Assembly (NCBI RefSeq): GCF_035013185.1
Contig: NZ_JAYGJO010000010.1
Coordinates: 1-64,000 of the forward strand
From: Acerihabitans sp035013185
GTDB lineage: Bacteria; Pseudomonadota; Gammaproteobacteria; Enterobacterales; Enterobacteriaceae
DNA: 64,000 nucleotides
Direction of reading: 5' to 3'
Shown here: positions 26,443 through 34,782 of the stretch, piece by piece
Layout: each line of letters begins with the position of its first letter
How positions within the stretch are numbered: the first letter of the stretch is position 1
Notes under the pieces: generated by a model
The model's input: the letters and a program-made list of their open reading frames with translations, nothing else
Database searches by the model: none
Told to the model about the DNA's origin: nothing
Translations under genes and position numbers: made by a program

Positions 26443-28134
26443 ATGCATGAATTTAATCTGGTTTTGCTGCTGCTTCAGCAAATGTGCGTCTATTTAGTGA
26501 TTGCGTATCTTCTCAGTAAAACTCCACTATTTATCCCGTTGATGCAAGTGACCGTTCGTTTGCCGCATAAACTGCTGTGTTATGTCATGTTTTCCATGTT
26601 TTGCATTATGGGCACCTATTTCGGGTTACATATCCAAGATTCCATTGCCAATACCCGAGCTATCGGTGCGGTGCTGGGGGGACTACTGGGCGGTCCGGTG
26701 GTGGGTATCCTGGTGGGCCTGACCGGCGGAATACATCGCTACTCTCTGGGCGGTATGACGGCGGTGAGTTGCATGATCTCAACAGTAGTGGAGGGGTTGC
26801 TTGGTGGGTTGGCGCATCGTTTTTTGCTGCGACACGGCCGCATCGATCGGTTATTCAATCCGTTTACCGCAGCCGGCGTGACGCTGGTCGCGGAGATTGT
26901 CCAGATGATGATTATCCTGGCGGTGGCTCGGCCTTACGAGGAAGCGTTGCGTTTGGTAAAAAACATTGCGTTACCAATGATTGTGACCAATAGCGTTGGT
27001 GCGGCGATGTTCATGCGGATCTTGCTGGACCGGCGGGCCATGATTGAAAAATACACCTCGGCCTTTTCCGCCCGGGCGCTAAAAATAGCCGTCTGTACTG
27101 AAGGTTTGCTGCGTCAGGGGTTCAATCAGGAAAACAGTATGAAGGTGGCAGAGGTGATTTATCACGAACTGGAAATCGGCGCTGTCGCCATCACCGATCG
27201 AGAAAAACTGCTGGCGTTTATCGGCATTGGTGACGACCACCATTTGCCCGGTACGTTAATTTCTTCATCCCAATCACGACGGGCCATTGATAACAATGAA
27301 GTGGTGTATGCCGACGGCAATGAAACACCCTATCAATGCTCGCTGCGACGCAATTGCAAATTAGGTTCTACCCTGGTGATACCCCTTCGCGGCGAGAACG
27401 ATGAAGTTATTGGCACCATCAAATTATACGAAGCGAAGAACCGCTTGTTTGGTTCCATCAATCGCACCTTGGGGGAAGGCATTGCCAGCCTGCTATCCGC
27501 CCAAATTCTGGCCGGACAGTACGAACGCCACAAGCTCTTGCTGACCCAGTCGGAAATAAAATTATTACATGCCCAGGTTAATCCACATTTTTTGTTTAAC
27601 GCGCTTAACACCTTGGTGGCGGTCATTCGCCGCGATAGCGATCAGGCGAGCGAGTTGGTACAAAATCTGTCGACGTTTTTTCGTAAAAATCTCAAACGTT
27701 CGGCGGAGATTGTCACTTTGGCCGATGAAATAGAACATGTTAATGCCTATCTACAAATCGAAAAAGCCCGCTTCCAAGAGCGTTTGGAGATCAGGTTCGA
27801 GTTGCCCCCGGCGCTGCTGGGTATGCACTTACCGGCTTTTTCCCTGCAACCGCTGGTTGAAAATGCCATCAAACACGGCACGTCACAACTGCTTGGTCAG
27901 GGGATCGTCACCTTGCGCGCGCAATGCCGGGACCAACAGCTACGGCTAAGTATTGAGGATAATGCAGGTCTGTACCACATTGAGGCCGACAATAACGGAC
28001 TGGGCATGAATCTGGTGGATAAACGTATTCGCATACGCTATGGCGAAAAATTTGGCGTCAGCGTTGAATGTCAGCCGGACTTATTTACCCGCATCACGTT
28101 AAGTTTGCCCTTGGAGGAGCTGGTGGCATGTTAA
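26443..28134 (+). CDS. btsS: BtsS pyruvate-sensing histidine kinase (LytS type)
   Basis: Membrane sensor kinase that in E. coli binds extracellular pyruvate with high affinity and phosphorylates BtsR. The protein (563 aa) has 5-6 N-terminal membrane segments (5TM-LYT domain, to about residue 200), a GAF-like middle (about 215-350), and a LytS kinase core with the phospho-His in HAQVNPHFLFNALNTL near 385 and the ATP site VENAIKHG...GLGMNLVDKR. ATG 26443 gives a start MHEFNLVLLLLQQM nearly identical to E. coli BtsS; the longer frame to 26341 is unlikely. It overlaps btsR by 7 bp. Confidence 0.95.
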   Translation: MHEFNLVLLLLQQMCVYLVIAYLLSKTPLFIPLMQVTVRLPHKLLCYVMFSMFCIMGTYFGLHIQDSIANTRAIGAVLGGLLGGPVVGILVGLTGGIHRYSLGGMTAVSCMISTVVEGLLGGLAHRFLLRHGRIDRLFNPFTAAGVTLVAEIVQMMIILAVARPYEEALRLVKNIALPMIVTNSVGAAMFMRILLDRRAMIEKYTSAFSARALKIAVCTEGLLRQGFNQENSMKVAEVIYHELEIGAVAITDREKLLAFIGIGDDHHLPGTLISSSQSRRAIDNNEVVYADGNETPYQCSLRRNCKLGSTLVIPLRGENDEVIGTIKLYEAKNRLFGSINRTLGEGIASLLSAQILAGQYERHKLLLTQSEIKLLHAQVNPHFLFNALNTLVAVIRRDSDQASELVQNLSTFFRKNLKRSAEIVTLADEIEHVNAYLQIEKARFQERLEIRFELPPALLGMHLPAFSLQPLVENAIKHGTSQLLGQGIVTLRAQCRDQQLRLSIEDNAGLYHIEADNNGLGMNLVDKRIRIRYGEKFGVSVECQPDLFTRITLSLPLEELVAC

Positions 28135-28853
28135 GTGTATTGATCGTCGATGATGAACCACTGGCCCGGGAAAACCTGCGCTGCTTGCTTCAACAAGACC
28201 CGCTGGTCAACCTGATTGGGGAATGTGCCAATGCTCTCGAAGCGATCGGCGCGATACACCGACTGCATCCGGATGTGGTGTTCCTGGATATCCAGATGCC
28301 GCGTATCAGTGGCTTAGAAATGATCAGTATGATCGATCCCGCCAGCATGCCTTATATCGTTTTTGTGACTGCCTTCGATGAATATGCCATTATGGCATTT
28401 GAAGAGCGGGCGTTTGATTACCTGCTTAAACCTATCGAAGCCCGACGGCTAGCCAAAACACTCAGCAGCCTACACGCTGAGCGGCCCGAACAGAATATCC
28501 TCACCTTAACCGAACAGGAAGGCCGTTTGGCCTATATCCCCTGTGCGGGTCATAGTCGCATTTATCTGCTGAAAACCGACGAAGTGTTGTTTGCCAATTC
28601 GCGCTTGAGCGGAGTCTATGTCACCAGTCTGGCCGGAGGGGAATGTTATACCGAACTGACGCTGAAAACCCTGGAAAACCGCACTACACTGGTACGTTGT
28701 CACCGGCAGTTTTTAGTCAATATGGCACATCTGCGCGAGATTCGACTAGAAGAGTCCGGCCAGGCGGAAATTGTCTTAAATAATGGTCAAGGGGTACCAG
28801 TAAGCCGGCGCTATTTAAAATCACTCAAACAACTGCTGGGGCTAAAGGGGTGA
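28128..28853 (+). CDS. btsR: BtsR response regulator (LytTR family)
   Basis: 241 aa: receiver domain with acidic pocket IVDDEP near residue 7, the phosphorylated Asp in VVFLDIQMP near 54 and the Lys in YLLKP near 103, then a LytTR DNA-binding domain (about 135-240). In E. coli BtsR activates the pyruvate transporter gene btsT, which is not in this window. It is coupled to btsS by overlap. Confidence 0.95.
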   Translation: MLSVLIVDDEPLARENLRCLLQQDPLVNLIGECANALEAIGAIHRLHPDVVFLDIQMPRISGLEMISMIDPASMPYIVFVTAFDEYAIMAFEERAFDYLLKPIEARRLAKTLSSLHAERPEQNILTLTEQEGRLAYIPCAGHSRIYLLKTDEVLFANSRLSGVYVTSLAGGECYTELTLKTLENRTTLVRCHRQFLVNMAHLREIRLEESGQAEIVLNNGQGVPVSRRYLKSLKQLLGLKG

Positions 28854-28889
28854 TGACACTGAAGCGCTGTAACCGCACTGTGGTCGGAT

Positions 28890-29813
28890 TTAAGTGTGCG
28901 AGCGGTCTAGCGCTTGATCGTTCATTGACGCGGGATCTTCCAACGGTTCTACGTGAGTGGTGATATGGATATAAGGCAGTGCTGTGCGGATATCATTCTC
29001 TATGCGCTCAGCCCAGTTGTGCCCGTATTGCACGGTCCAATGCCCAGGGACCAGGATATGCAGTGTCATGAAAGCGCGCCCGCCTGCCTGGCGTGTGCGC
29101 AGTGCATGGAAATCGAGTCCTTGCTCACGGTATGCTGCCAGCAATGACTCGATTTTTTCGAGTTTTTCGGTCGGCAGTGAGACGTCCATCAGGCCCGCGG
29201 CCGAACGACTCATGAGTTGATAGCCGGTCCACACGATGTTGGCTGCGACCAGCAATGCAACCACCGGATCGACCCAGAACCAGCCGGTCAGCGAAACCAG
29301 CCCGACGCCCAAAATGACACCGACCGACGTCCAGACATCGGTCAGCAGGTGGTGCGCATCTGCCTCAAGCGTGATTGAGTTGTGCTGCTTGCCCGCTCTT
29401 AACAAGATTCGTGCCGTGACAAAATTAAGCACCGAAGCGACCACTGAAACCAGTAGCCCGACACCAATCGCGCCGAGCGGCTGCGGGGTTAATATACGCT
29501 CAACCGCGGCATAGGCGATACTGGCGGCCGCCAGTAGGATCAGGAATCCCTCAAAAGCGCTCGAAAAATATTCGGCTTTGCCGTGTCCATAGGCGTGGTT
29601 GTCGTCGGCCGGAAGCGCAGCCAGGGTTAGCATCCAGAGCGCCATCAAGGCTCCCGCGAGGTTGACCACGGATTCGATGGCATCAGACAGCAGACCGACC
29701 GAACCGGTCATTTTCCACGCCACACCTTTGAGTCCGATGGTGGCAATAGCCGTTGCGATGGACAGCCAGGCATAGCGCGTAAGCGATGGAGGCAAAGCGT
29801 TGGCGTTACTCAT
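28890..29813 (-). CDS. Cation diffusion facilitator (CDF) metal efflux protein
   Basis: 307-aa inner-membrane protein with six membrane segments and a cytoplasmic C-terminal dimer domain (from about 205). Metal-site signatures are LLSDAIESVVNL in segment 2 and HLLTD (HxxxD) in EADAHHLLTDVWTSVG of segment 5. Family members export Zn, Fe, Mn or Co by proton antiport; the acidic triplet in segment 2 differs from the Asp pair of FieF, so the metal is not assigned. ATG 29813 follows TAGGAAA; TTG 29834 is less likely. Confidence 0.88.
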   Translation of the reverse strand: MSNANALPPSLTRYAWLSIATAIATIGLKGVAWKMTGSVGLLSDAIESVVNLAGALMALWMLTLAALPADDNHAYGHGKAEYFSSAFEGFLILLAAASIAYAAVERILTPQPLGAIGVGLLVSVVASVLNFVTARILLRAGKQHNSITLEADAHHLLTDVWTSVGVILGVGLVSLTGWFWVDPVVALLVAANIVWTGYQLMSRSAAGLMDVSLPTEKLEKIESLLAAYREQGLDFHALRTRQAGGRAFMTLHILVPGHWTVQYGHNWAERIENDIRTALPYIHITTHVEPLEDPASMNDQALDRSHT

Positions 29814-29871
29814 CTTATTTGGTTTCCTAGGCAAGACGGTGGTTTGTCTGCCATTGATACAGTAAACTGCA

Positions 29872-29919
29872 AAAAAAAGAACAAAATCAATGATGTACTA
29901 TTGATTTTGTTCTTTTTTT
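29872..29919. terminator. Perfect 20-bp inverted repeat, bidirectional terminator
   Basis: AAAAAAAGAACAAAATCAAT (29872-29891) and its exact complement (29900-29919) flank an 8-nt loop. Read leftward it ends in a T-run after the TRAP operon; read rightward it also ends in T's. It separates the TRAP operon from the CDF gene. Confidence 0.85.
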
Positions 29920-29982
29920 ATCAATCGCATTAATTTTCTGTATTTATCACAAAATAATTAATTTATTCATCCACTAAAATAT

Positions 29983-30012
29983 AAAGTATATGCAGTGAGC
30001 TGCATATACTTT
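29983..30012. terminator. Hairpin directly after the TRAP operon
   Basis: AAAGTATATGCAG and CTGCATATACTTT form a perfect 13-bp stem with a TGAG loop, starting 9 bp after the dctP stop. It probably ends or stabilises the leftward transcript, with the terminator at 29872-29919 as backup. Confidence 0.75.
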
Positions 30013-30020
30013 TTTATTAA

Positions 30021-30989
30021 TTATTTTTGTGCATTTTGAATTTGATCTAACAGGCTAGACAAACCAGGATTTTCTTGTCTAAATTTAGCGTAAACCGGTT
30101 TCACCGCTTCTTGGAACGCTGGAATATCGCTATCAACAAAAGTGACATGTTGTTTTTTCAGGTTAACTAATGATTTCTCAACGTAGGCATTCCAGTTTGT
30201 TTTTTGTTGTTCAACTGTTTCTTTTGCAATTTTACGAATGGTGGCTTTTTGTTGATCGGTAAATTTATTCCAAACAGCTGTAGATACCACTAAGACATCG
30301 GGGACCATGGTATGCATATCATATGAGTAGAATTTTTTAACTTCATAATGGCGTGAAGAATAGTAAGACGGAATGTTATTTTCCGCGCCGTCAACCACAC
30401 CTTGTTGCAGGGCTGAATACAATTCACCGTAGGGCAATGGCACCGCTGTTGCGCCTAACGCTTTCATGGTATCGATGGAAATAGGCGAGCTTTGTACACG
30501 AATTTTCATGCCTTGCAAATCTGCAGGTTCTTTGATGGCTTTACTTGCATAAAAATTACGTGCTCCGGCATCCAAGAAAGCAAGACCAATAAAACCCGAT
30601 TTTTCGGAAGACGCTAAAATTTCATCACCAATGGGTCCTTCTAACACCTTGTCATAACTGGCTTTATCTTTAAACAAATAGGGCAGGGATAAAACATTGT
30701 AATCAGGCGCGAAGGTACTTAACGGCGCTGCACTCACTTTAGTAAATGCGATTGTCCCATTTTGAACCATTTGCAGCAGGTTCGTTTCATCACCTAAGGT
30801 ACCATTTGGATAAACCTTAACGCGAATACTAGGGTCCTTCGAAACCTGATCAGCAAACCAGGTGAGTGATTTATGAACTGGGTGTTCAGTTGGCAGAGCA
30901 TGAGCTAATTTCAATGTTTCAGCTTGGGCTTGAAATGCCATAGCTGAAGCAAATGCGACTGAGACCAATATTTTTTTCATATTTTTCAT
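30021..30989 (-). CDS. dctP: TRAP transporter substrate-binding protein (DctP family)
   Basis: 322-aa periplasmic binding protein with a signal peptide ending AFQAQA near residue 23, then ETLKLAHALPTEHPVHKSL. The conserved arginine that grips the substrate carboxylate is in GMKIRVQSSPISIDTMKALGATAVPLPYGELYSALQQGVVDGAENN (about 145-190). TRAP systems import organic or sugar acids with sodium. UxuR/ExuR-like operators before the operon suggest a hexuronate or related sugar acid. The operon is more AT-rich than neighbouring genes. ATG 30980 is an alternative start. Confidence 0.9.
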   Translation of the reverse strand: MKNMKKILVSVAFASAMAFQAQAETLKLAHALPTEHPVHKSLTWFADQVSKDPSIRVKVYPNGTLGDETNLLQMVQNGTIAFTKVSAAPLSTFAPDYNVLSLPYLFKDKASYDKVLEGPIGDEILASSEKSGFIGLAFLDAGARNFYASKAIKEPADLQGMKIRVQSSPISIDTMKALGATAVPLPYGELYSALQQGVVDGAENNIPSYYSSRHYEVKKFYSYDMHTMVPDVLVVSTAVWNKFTDQQKATIRKIAKETVEQQKTNWNAYVEKSLVNLKKQHVTFVDSDIPAFQEAVKPVYAKFRQENPGLSSLLDQIQNAQK

Positions 30990-31006
30990 TCAACGGTTCC
31001 TTTCTA

Positions 31007-32365
31007 TTATTGTTGATAGCCCGCAAGGCGAGGCAGCCAGAGAGATAGTTCAGGAAAAACGGTAACAATACCAAGTGTAATAATCATTATGGCGAACAGC
31101 GGGAGCAATTTAGGGACAACCCGGCCTAACTTGGTACCAGAAACACTACAACCGACAAACAACGCAGTACCTACTGGCGGAGTACAAATCCCGATACAGA
31201 GGTTAAACACTAAAATAATACCGAAGTGGACAGGGTCAACACCTAAGTGAACCGCAATAGGTAAGAAAATGGGGGTAAATATTAATACTGCCGGCGTCAT
31301 GTCCATAAAGGTACCGACAACTAATAAAATCACATTCATCAACAACATAACCATAATGGGGTTAGTTGATGCTTCTAAGACGAAATTGGCAATAAAACCC
31401 GGAATATCGGCATTGGCCATCGCCCAAGACATCATTGACGATGTTGCTACCATTAAGAGAACTATCGAGGTGGTCACCACACTCTCAGTCAACAGAGGGA
31501 GCATGTCCTTCATTTTCAGTTCGCGATAAGCAATCCCAAGAAGCAGACTGTAAACAACCGCAATGGCAGAGGCTTCTGTGGCGGTAAAAATGCCCCCTAA
31601 AATGCCCCCCATAATGATGATAACCAGGCTAAGGCTCGGTAAAGCATCAAGAATAACTTTCCTTTTTTTCTCTTTAAAAACAATCTTTTGTGCAGGTATT
31701 CCGTAGCGTTTTCCTAAAAGGAAAATACCAAGCATAATACCTAGTCCCATCAAGATGCCAGGGATATAACCTGCAATGAATAAGTACTGAACCGAAGTCG
31801 TACTTACCAATGCATATAAAATCAATATGTTAGACGGTGGGATTAATAAACCAGTAGGACATGATGCGATATTCACTGCGGCTGAAAAGTCTGCCGGGTA
31901 TTTGTATTTTTCTTGCAGTGGTTTCATGATGCCACCGACCGCAGCAGCAGACGCTGCAGCTGACCCAGAAAGCGAGCCAAACATCATATTCGCTAAAACG
32001 TTAACATGAGAAAGAGAACCAGGCAGTTTTCCACCAAATATCATTGCCAAATTGATGAGTCTTGACGCCAGTCCCCCTCTATTCATCAAATTACCCGCGA
32101 CAATAAAAAAGGGCAGGGCAAGCAGACCGAAATTATCCAGACCATTAGCAAATTTCTGCGAACTCAACACCATGGCCTGATCTATAGGAAAATCAATAAA
32201 AATCGTTAATATGGCTGCAATGCCAATTGAAAATGCAATCGGTACGCCAATAAGCAACAAGACACATAACACCCCAAACAAAACAGCTACTGGTATAAAA
32301 TCAAAAAAGATTGATGGTGCATTGGCTAAAAATTGGGATGAAAATAATAAATCTAATAGGGTCAT
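31007..32365 (-). CDS. dctM: TRAP transporter large membrane subunit (DctM family)
   Basis: 452-aa membrane protein with about 12 segments; signature stretches LLALPFFIVAGNLMNRGGLASRLI, SLSGSAAASAAAVGGI and ASCPTGLLIPPSN are characteristic of DctM, the transport channel. It lies between dctQ (3 bp) and dctP (17 bp) in one operon. Intact. Confidence 0.93.
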   Translation of the reverse strand: MTLLDLLFSSQFLANAPSIFFDFIPVAVLFGVLCVLLLIGVPIAFSIGIAAILTIFIDFPIDQAMVLSSQKFANGLDNFGLLALPFFIVAGNLMNRGGLASRLINLAMIFGGKLPGSLSHVNVLANMMFGSLSGSAAASAAAVGGIMKPLQEKYKYPADFSAAVNIASCPTGLLIPPSNILILYALVSTTSVQYLFIAGYIPGILMGLGIMLGIFLLGKRYGIPAQKIVFKEKKRKVILDALPSLSLVIIIMGGILGGIFTATEASAIAVVYSLLLGIAYRELKMKDMLPLLTESVVTTSIVLLMVATSSMMSWAMANADIPGFIANFVLEASTNPIMVMLLMNVILLVVGTFMDMTPAVLIFTPIFLPIAVHLGVDPVHFGIILVFNLCIGICTPPVGTALFVGCSVSGTKLGRVVPKLLPLFAIMIITLGIVTVFPELSLWLPRLAGYQQ

Positions 32366-32368
32366 TGT

Positions 32369-32893
32369 TTATTTTCCTTGAACTGCATTCTTAGGTGAAA
32401 CCAGAGATATGATTGATTCACATATGTCGACTACTCCATAATAAAGGATGAGTATTCCAGAAATGGGTACCGCCAGATACACATAACCCATCTTTAGGTT
32501 TTCACCAAACACCATGATACCCGGAGAGATCTGCCCATGCTCCAAGGTGGTGCTCACCATTACCCCACCACCATAAACCATGGCGACAGCAGCAAAAGCA
32601 CAAATGATAATGTTAATAACGATACCCAGTACAAGCTGGCCTTTATGACTTAACTTGGATGAGAGCATTTCTAAAGCAAGGTGACGTTTAATCGAGTAGG
32701 TATAAGCCCCCCCTACGATCCCAATCCACATTAATAAGTAACGTGATAATTCATCAGTGAAACTTGCCGGGTCTTGAAGTACAAAGCGCGTAAACACCTG
32801 CCAAACAACAGCAATGATCATGACTGTCATAAAAAAAGCGAGCATCAGCTCTAATGCCTTTCTTAGGTAACAGTTGAATCGTTCTACAATCAT
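32369..32893 (-). CDS. dctQ: TRAP transporter small membrane subunit (DctQ family)
   Basis: 174-aa protein with four membrane segments; VWQVFTRFVLQDPASFTDELSRYLLMWIGIVGGAY (about 30-64) carries the DctQ signature (RFV, W/SFTDELSRYLL). It pairs with DctM. First gene of the leftward dctQMP operon, with the operator region just upstream. Confidence 0.92.
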   Translation of the reverse strand: MIVERFNCYLRKALELMLAFFMTVMIIAVVWQVFTRFVLQDPASFTDELSRYLLMWIGIVGGAYTYSIKRHLALEMLSSKLSHKGQLVLGIVINIIICAFAAVAMVYGGGVMVSTTLEHGQISPGIMVFGENLKMGYVYLAVPISGILILYYGVVDICESIISLVSPKNAVQGK

Positions 32894-32971
32894 TTCATCC
32901 TCTTTATGTCTTCTTTTATTTACTCAATTATATATAATTGATATTCATGTAAGGTGCATGAACAAACCCAA

Positions 32972-32985
32972 ATTGTTATACCAAT
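32972..32985. promoter_or_regulatory. UxuR/ExuR-like operator A before dctQMP
   Basis: ATTGTTATACCAAT matches ATTGGTATACCAAT, the known palindromic type bound by hexuronate regulators of the FCD-GntR group, at 13 of 14 bases. It lies 79 bp before dctQ. Confidence 0.6.
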
Positions 32986-33034
32986 ACGCGTCTGCAATAC
33001 ATACCTAGTGGTCATCTTGATTCGCATACTATGT

Positions 33035-33048
33035 ATTGGTATAACATC
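33035..33048. promoter_or_regulatory. UxuR/ExuR-like operator B before dctQMP
   Basis: ATTGGTATAACATC keeps the ATTGGTATA half of the same operator. GTTATACCAATAC (32975-32987) and GTATTGGTATAAC (33033-33045) are exact inverted copies flanking 45 bp, a layout that would allow looping over the promoter. Confidence 0.5.
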
Positions 33049-33122
33049 TAAAGCCAGACTCAAGATCAAGTAAATCAAAATAAAGGGACTGCTTGTTACA
33101 ATTATTTGAAGTGCGTCACTAA

Positions 33123-33355
33123 AATGAACTTCCAAAGCCGCAAGATTTATGTGATGCAACACACTTCACAGTACCGTCATTATCCTGTTGAGGGTTCGTG
33201 GGTACGGCAAGTAGGGTATCAACTACCGAGAGCTGCACGAGATGATGGTTGAACGTGGTGTAAGCGTTCACCATACCACGCTCTGGCGATGGGTTCAGCG
33301 TTCTGACGCAGAAATTGAGACGTGACAACACTACTGGTGTTATCTCTCTGATCTC
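33123..33355 (+). pseudogene. IS6-family transposase remnant
   Basis: In the third frame the + strand reads NYRELHEMMVERGVSV, then HHTTLWRWVQRSDAEIE, the helix-turn-helix region of IS6/IS26-type transposases, preceded by an out-of-frame N-terminal trace (MNFQSRKIYVMQ) and an internal TAG stop. The DDE catalytic domain and both ends are missing. It lies upstream of the TRAP operon, an old insertion. Confidence 0.7.
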
Positions 33356-33499
33356 GGTTGTGGCACGCTGAAAATACCCAATCCACTGACTTCGTGTGAT
33401 TCTGTTTTCAGCTTACTTTATTTGACATGACATCAGTGATTAACCGGTTTGCTTCAGGTTGACTTGGGCTAGTTTGTTATCAGCGTAGCCAGGCCTGAG

Positions 33500-33668
33500 T
33501 TAAATGCGATTATTGCCAAGTCGGGCAGACAGCGATGACGAGATATCTACCAGTTTGTGGCCGATAGTCTCAATGGTCGATGCTGTCGCTTCCTGTCCTA
33601 GCATACTCACCGCCAGCCCTGCGACCACCTGACCTGAAAAATCATACACGGGCGCGCCGATATATGTC
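33500..33668 (-). pseudogene. IclR-family regulator, C-terminal fragment
   Basis: The sequence TYIGAPVYDFSGQVVAGLAV, then SMLGQEATASTIETIGHKLV to the stop, is the end of an IclR effector-binding domain (about 55 residues). The winged-helix domain and most of the ligand domain are lost. It is joined head-on to the tail of an unrelated lactonase-like gene. Confidence 0.65.
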
Positions 33669-33669
33669 C

Positions 33670-33801
33670 TCGGCGGTCGACGCGGTGCGAACGGTGCAAA
33701 AGATGCGCATGCTGGCCAGTCGCATGGACGTGCAAGTGGTGACGGGGCATGACCCGGATGCCAGGCCAACGTTCAGACACGCACCTGAATATTATGATTA
33801 A
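33670..33801 (+). pseudogene. Metallo-beta-lactamase-fold lactonase, C-terminal fragment
   Basis: The + strand encodes VRTVQKMRMLASRMDVQVVT, then GHDPDARPTFRHAPEYYD and a stop. This is the usual end of N-acyl-homoserine-lactone/gamma-butyrolactone lactonases (VxxGHDP...HAPxxYD), including the late metal-ligand His. The catalytic HxHxDH part is absent, so the product cannot be active. Confidence 0.6.
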
Positions 33802-33910
33802 GGTGATGCTAGCGCGCATGGTTGACCATGGGTGAGATAAGTCAGCCGTCTGAAGCGCTATCTATTGGCTATGGGATAGCGCTTTTCTCACGCTGAGCAA
33901 AATAGGACGC

Positions 33911-34339
33911 CTAAAGTAGAAGACCTTTCTGTTTGAACGTAATCCGAGTGGCCTCATTCAAGTCAAGAGCGCCGAGCTCGGTTGGGCTGACCCAAGCAAT
34001 CTCTTGAAACTCTTCATTAAAAGTGATTTCACGGTTGGCACTGATGCAGTCGAAAATGAGATAAATCATATAGATTTCTTCTTTTGTCCCGTCCTGATAG
34101 TGCTTGACGCGGATATCATCCCTGAAGGTCCACGGTGTGATACGGGTTATCAGTAGTGCCTCGCCCAGTTCCTCTTTGATCTCCCTCCTCAGTGCTTCTT
34201 CAATTGTTTCTCCTAGCTCAATACCTCCACCGGATAGCGCCCATTGACCAGGGAAAACCCCGCGGTCATCGGCCATTTTACAAAGTAGATACTCGCCGTT
34301 ATTTTCAATAATCGGACAAACAATGATTCGCTGACGCAT
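33911..34339 (-). CDS. nudI: Nucleoside triphosphatase NudI
   Basis: 142-aa Nudix hydrolase that prefers pyrimidine deoxynucleotides (dUTP, dTTP, dCTP) in E. coli. The start MRQRIIVCPIIENNGEYLLC and the Nudix box GGGIELGETIEEALRREIKEELGE (about residues 37-60) match E. coli NudI closely, and length is the same. It is intact although surrounded by decayed sequence, and probably monocistronic. Confidence 0.93.
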   Translation of the reverse strand: MRQRIIVCPIIENNGEYLLCKMADDRGVFPGQWALSGGGIELGETIEEALRREIKEELGEALLITRITPWTFRDDIRVKHYQDGTKEEIYMIYLIFDCISANREITFNEEFQEIAWVSPTELGALDLNEATRITFKQKGLLL

Positions 34340-34526
34340 TTAACCTCCTGATGCTGTGAAATTTTTTCAATTACCTTATCAGAAAAATTTTCTACCGTCC
34401 CGGTCGACAGGCAGGTGAACACCCGTTTTTTAACGTTCTTTAAAAGGCAGGGAAGGTTCTGAGTAACATGCTGATATTCAGTATGTCAGCCGGTCCTGCC
34501 ATGGCCAATTTAACCTGACCATTTCA

Positions 34527-34645
34527 GTAGCAATGCCGGTACAATGCCGGTAGAAATGCCGGTAGAAATGCCGGTAGAAATGCCGGTAGAAATGCCGGTA
34601 GAAATGCCGGTAGAAATGCCGGTAGAAATGCCGGTAGAAATGCTG
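34527..34645. repeat. 12-bp tandem repeat (GTAGAAATGCCG)
   Basis: Seven exact tandem copies at 34550-34633, flanked by variant copies at 34527-34538 (GTAGCAATGCCG), 34539-34549 (11 nt) and 34634-34645. In one frame it reads (Val-Glu-Met-Pro)n, preceded by a short open stretch from about 34467 and followed by LGENQPSVIPVWRDEY and a stop at 34691-34693. The 11-nt unit breaks the frame, so this looks like the end of a repeat protein gene damaged by slippage. The protein is not recognised. Confidence 0.85.
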
Positions 34646-34782
34646 GGAGAAAATCAGCCATCGGTGATCCCGGTATGGCGTGACGAATATTAGCGGTTGT
34701 TGCAGTACATTCTTCGATTACCCTAACGTATACTGGCTTATTACCTTGATGCTATGTAACAACATCTCGTCTCACTTTGAGT

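Noticed and set aside
32997..33018. Further sigma-54-like spacing before the TRAP operon (leftward)
   Set aside because: GG-N10-GC spacing appears around 32959-32972 but the CAC of the -24 box is absent; FCD-type operators explain the region better.
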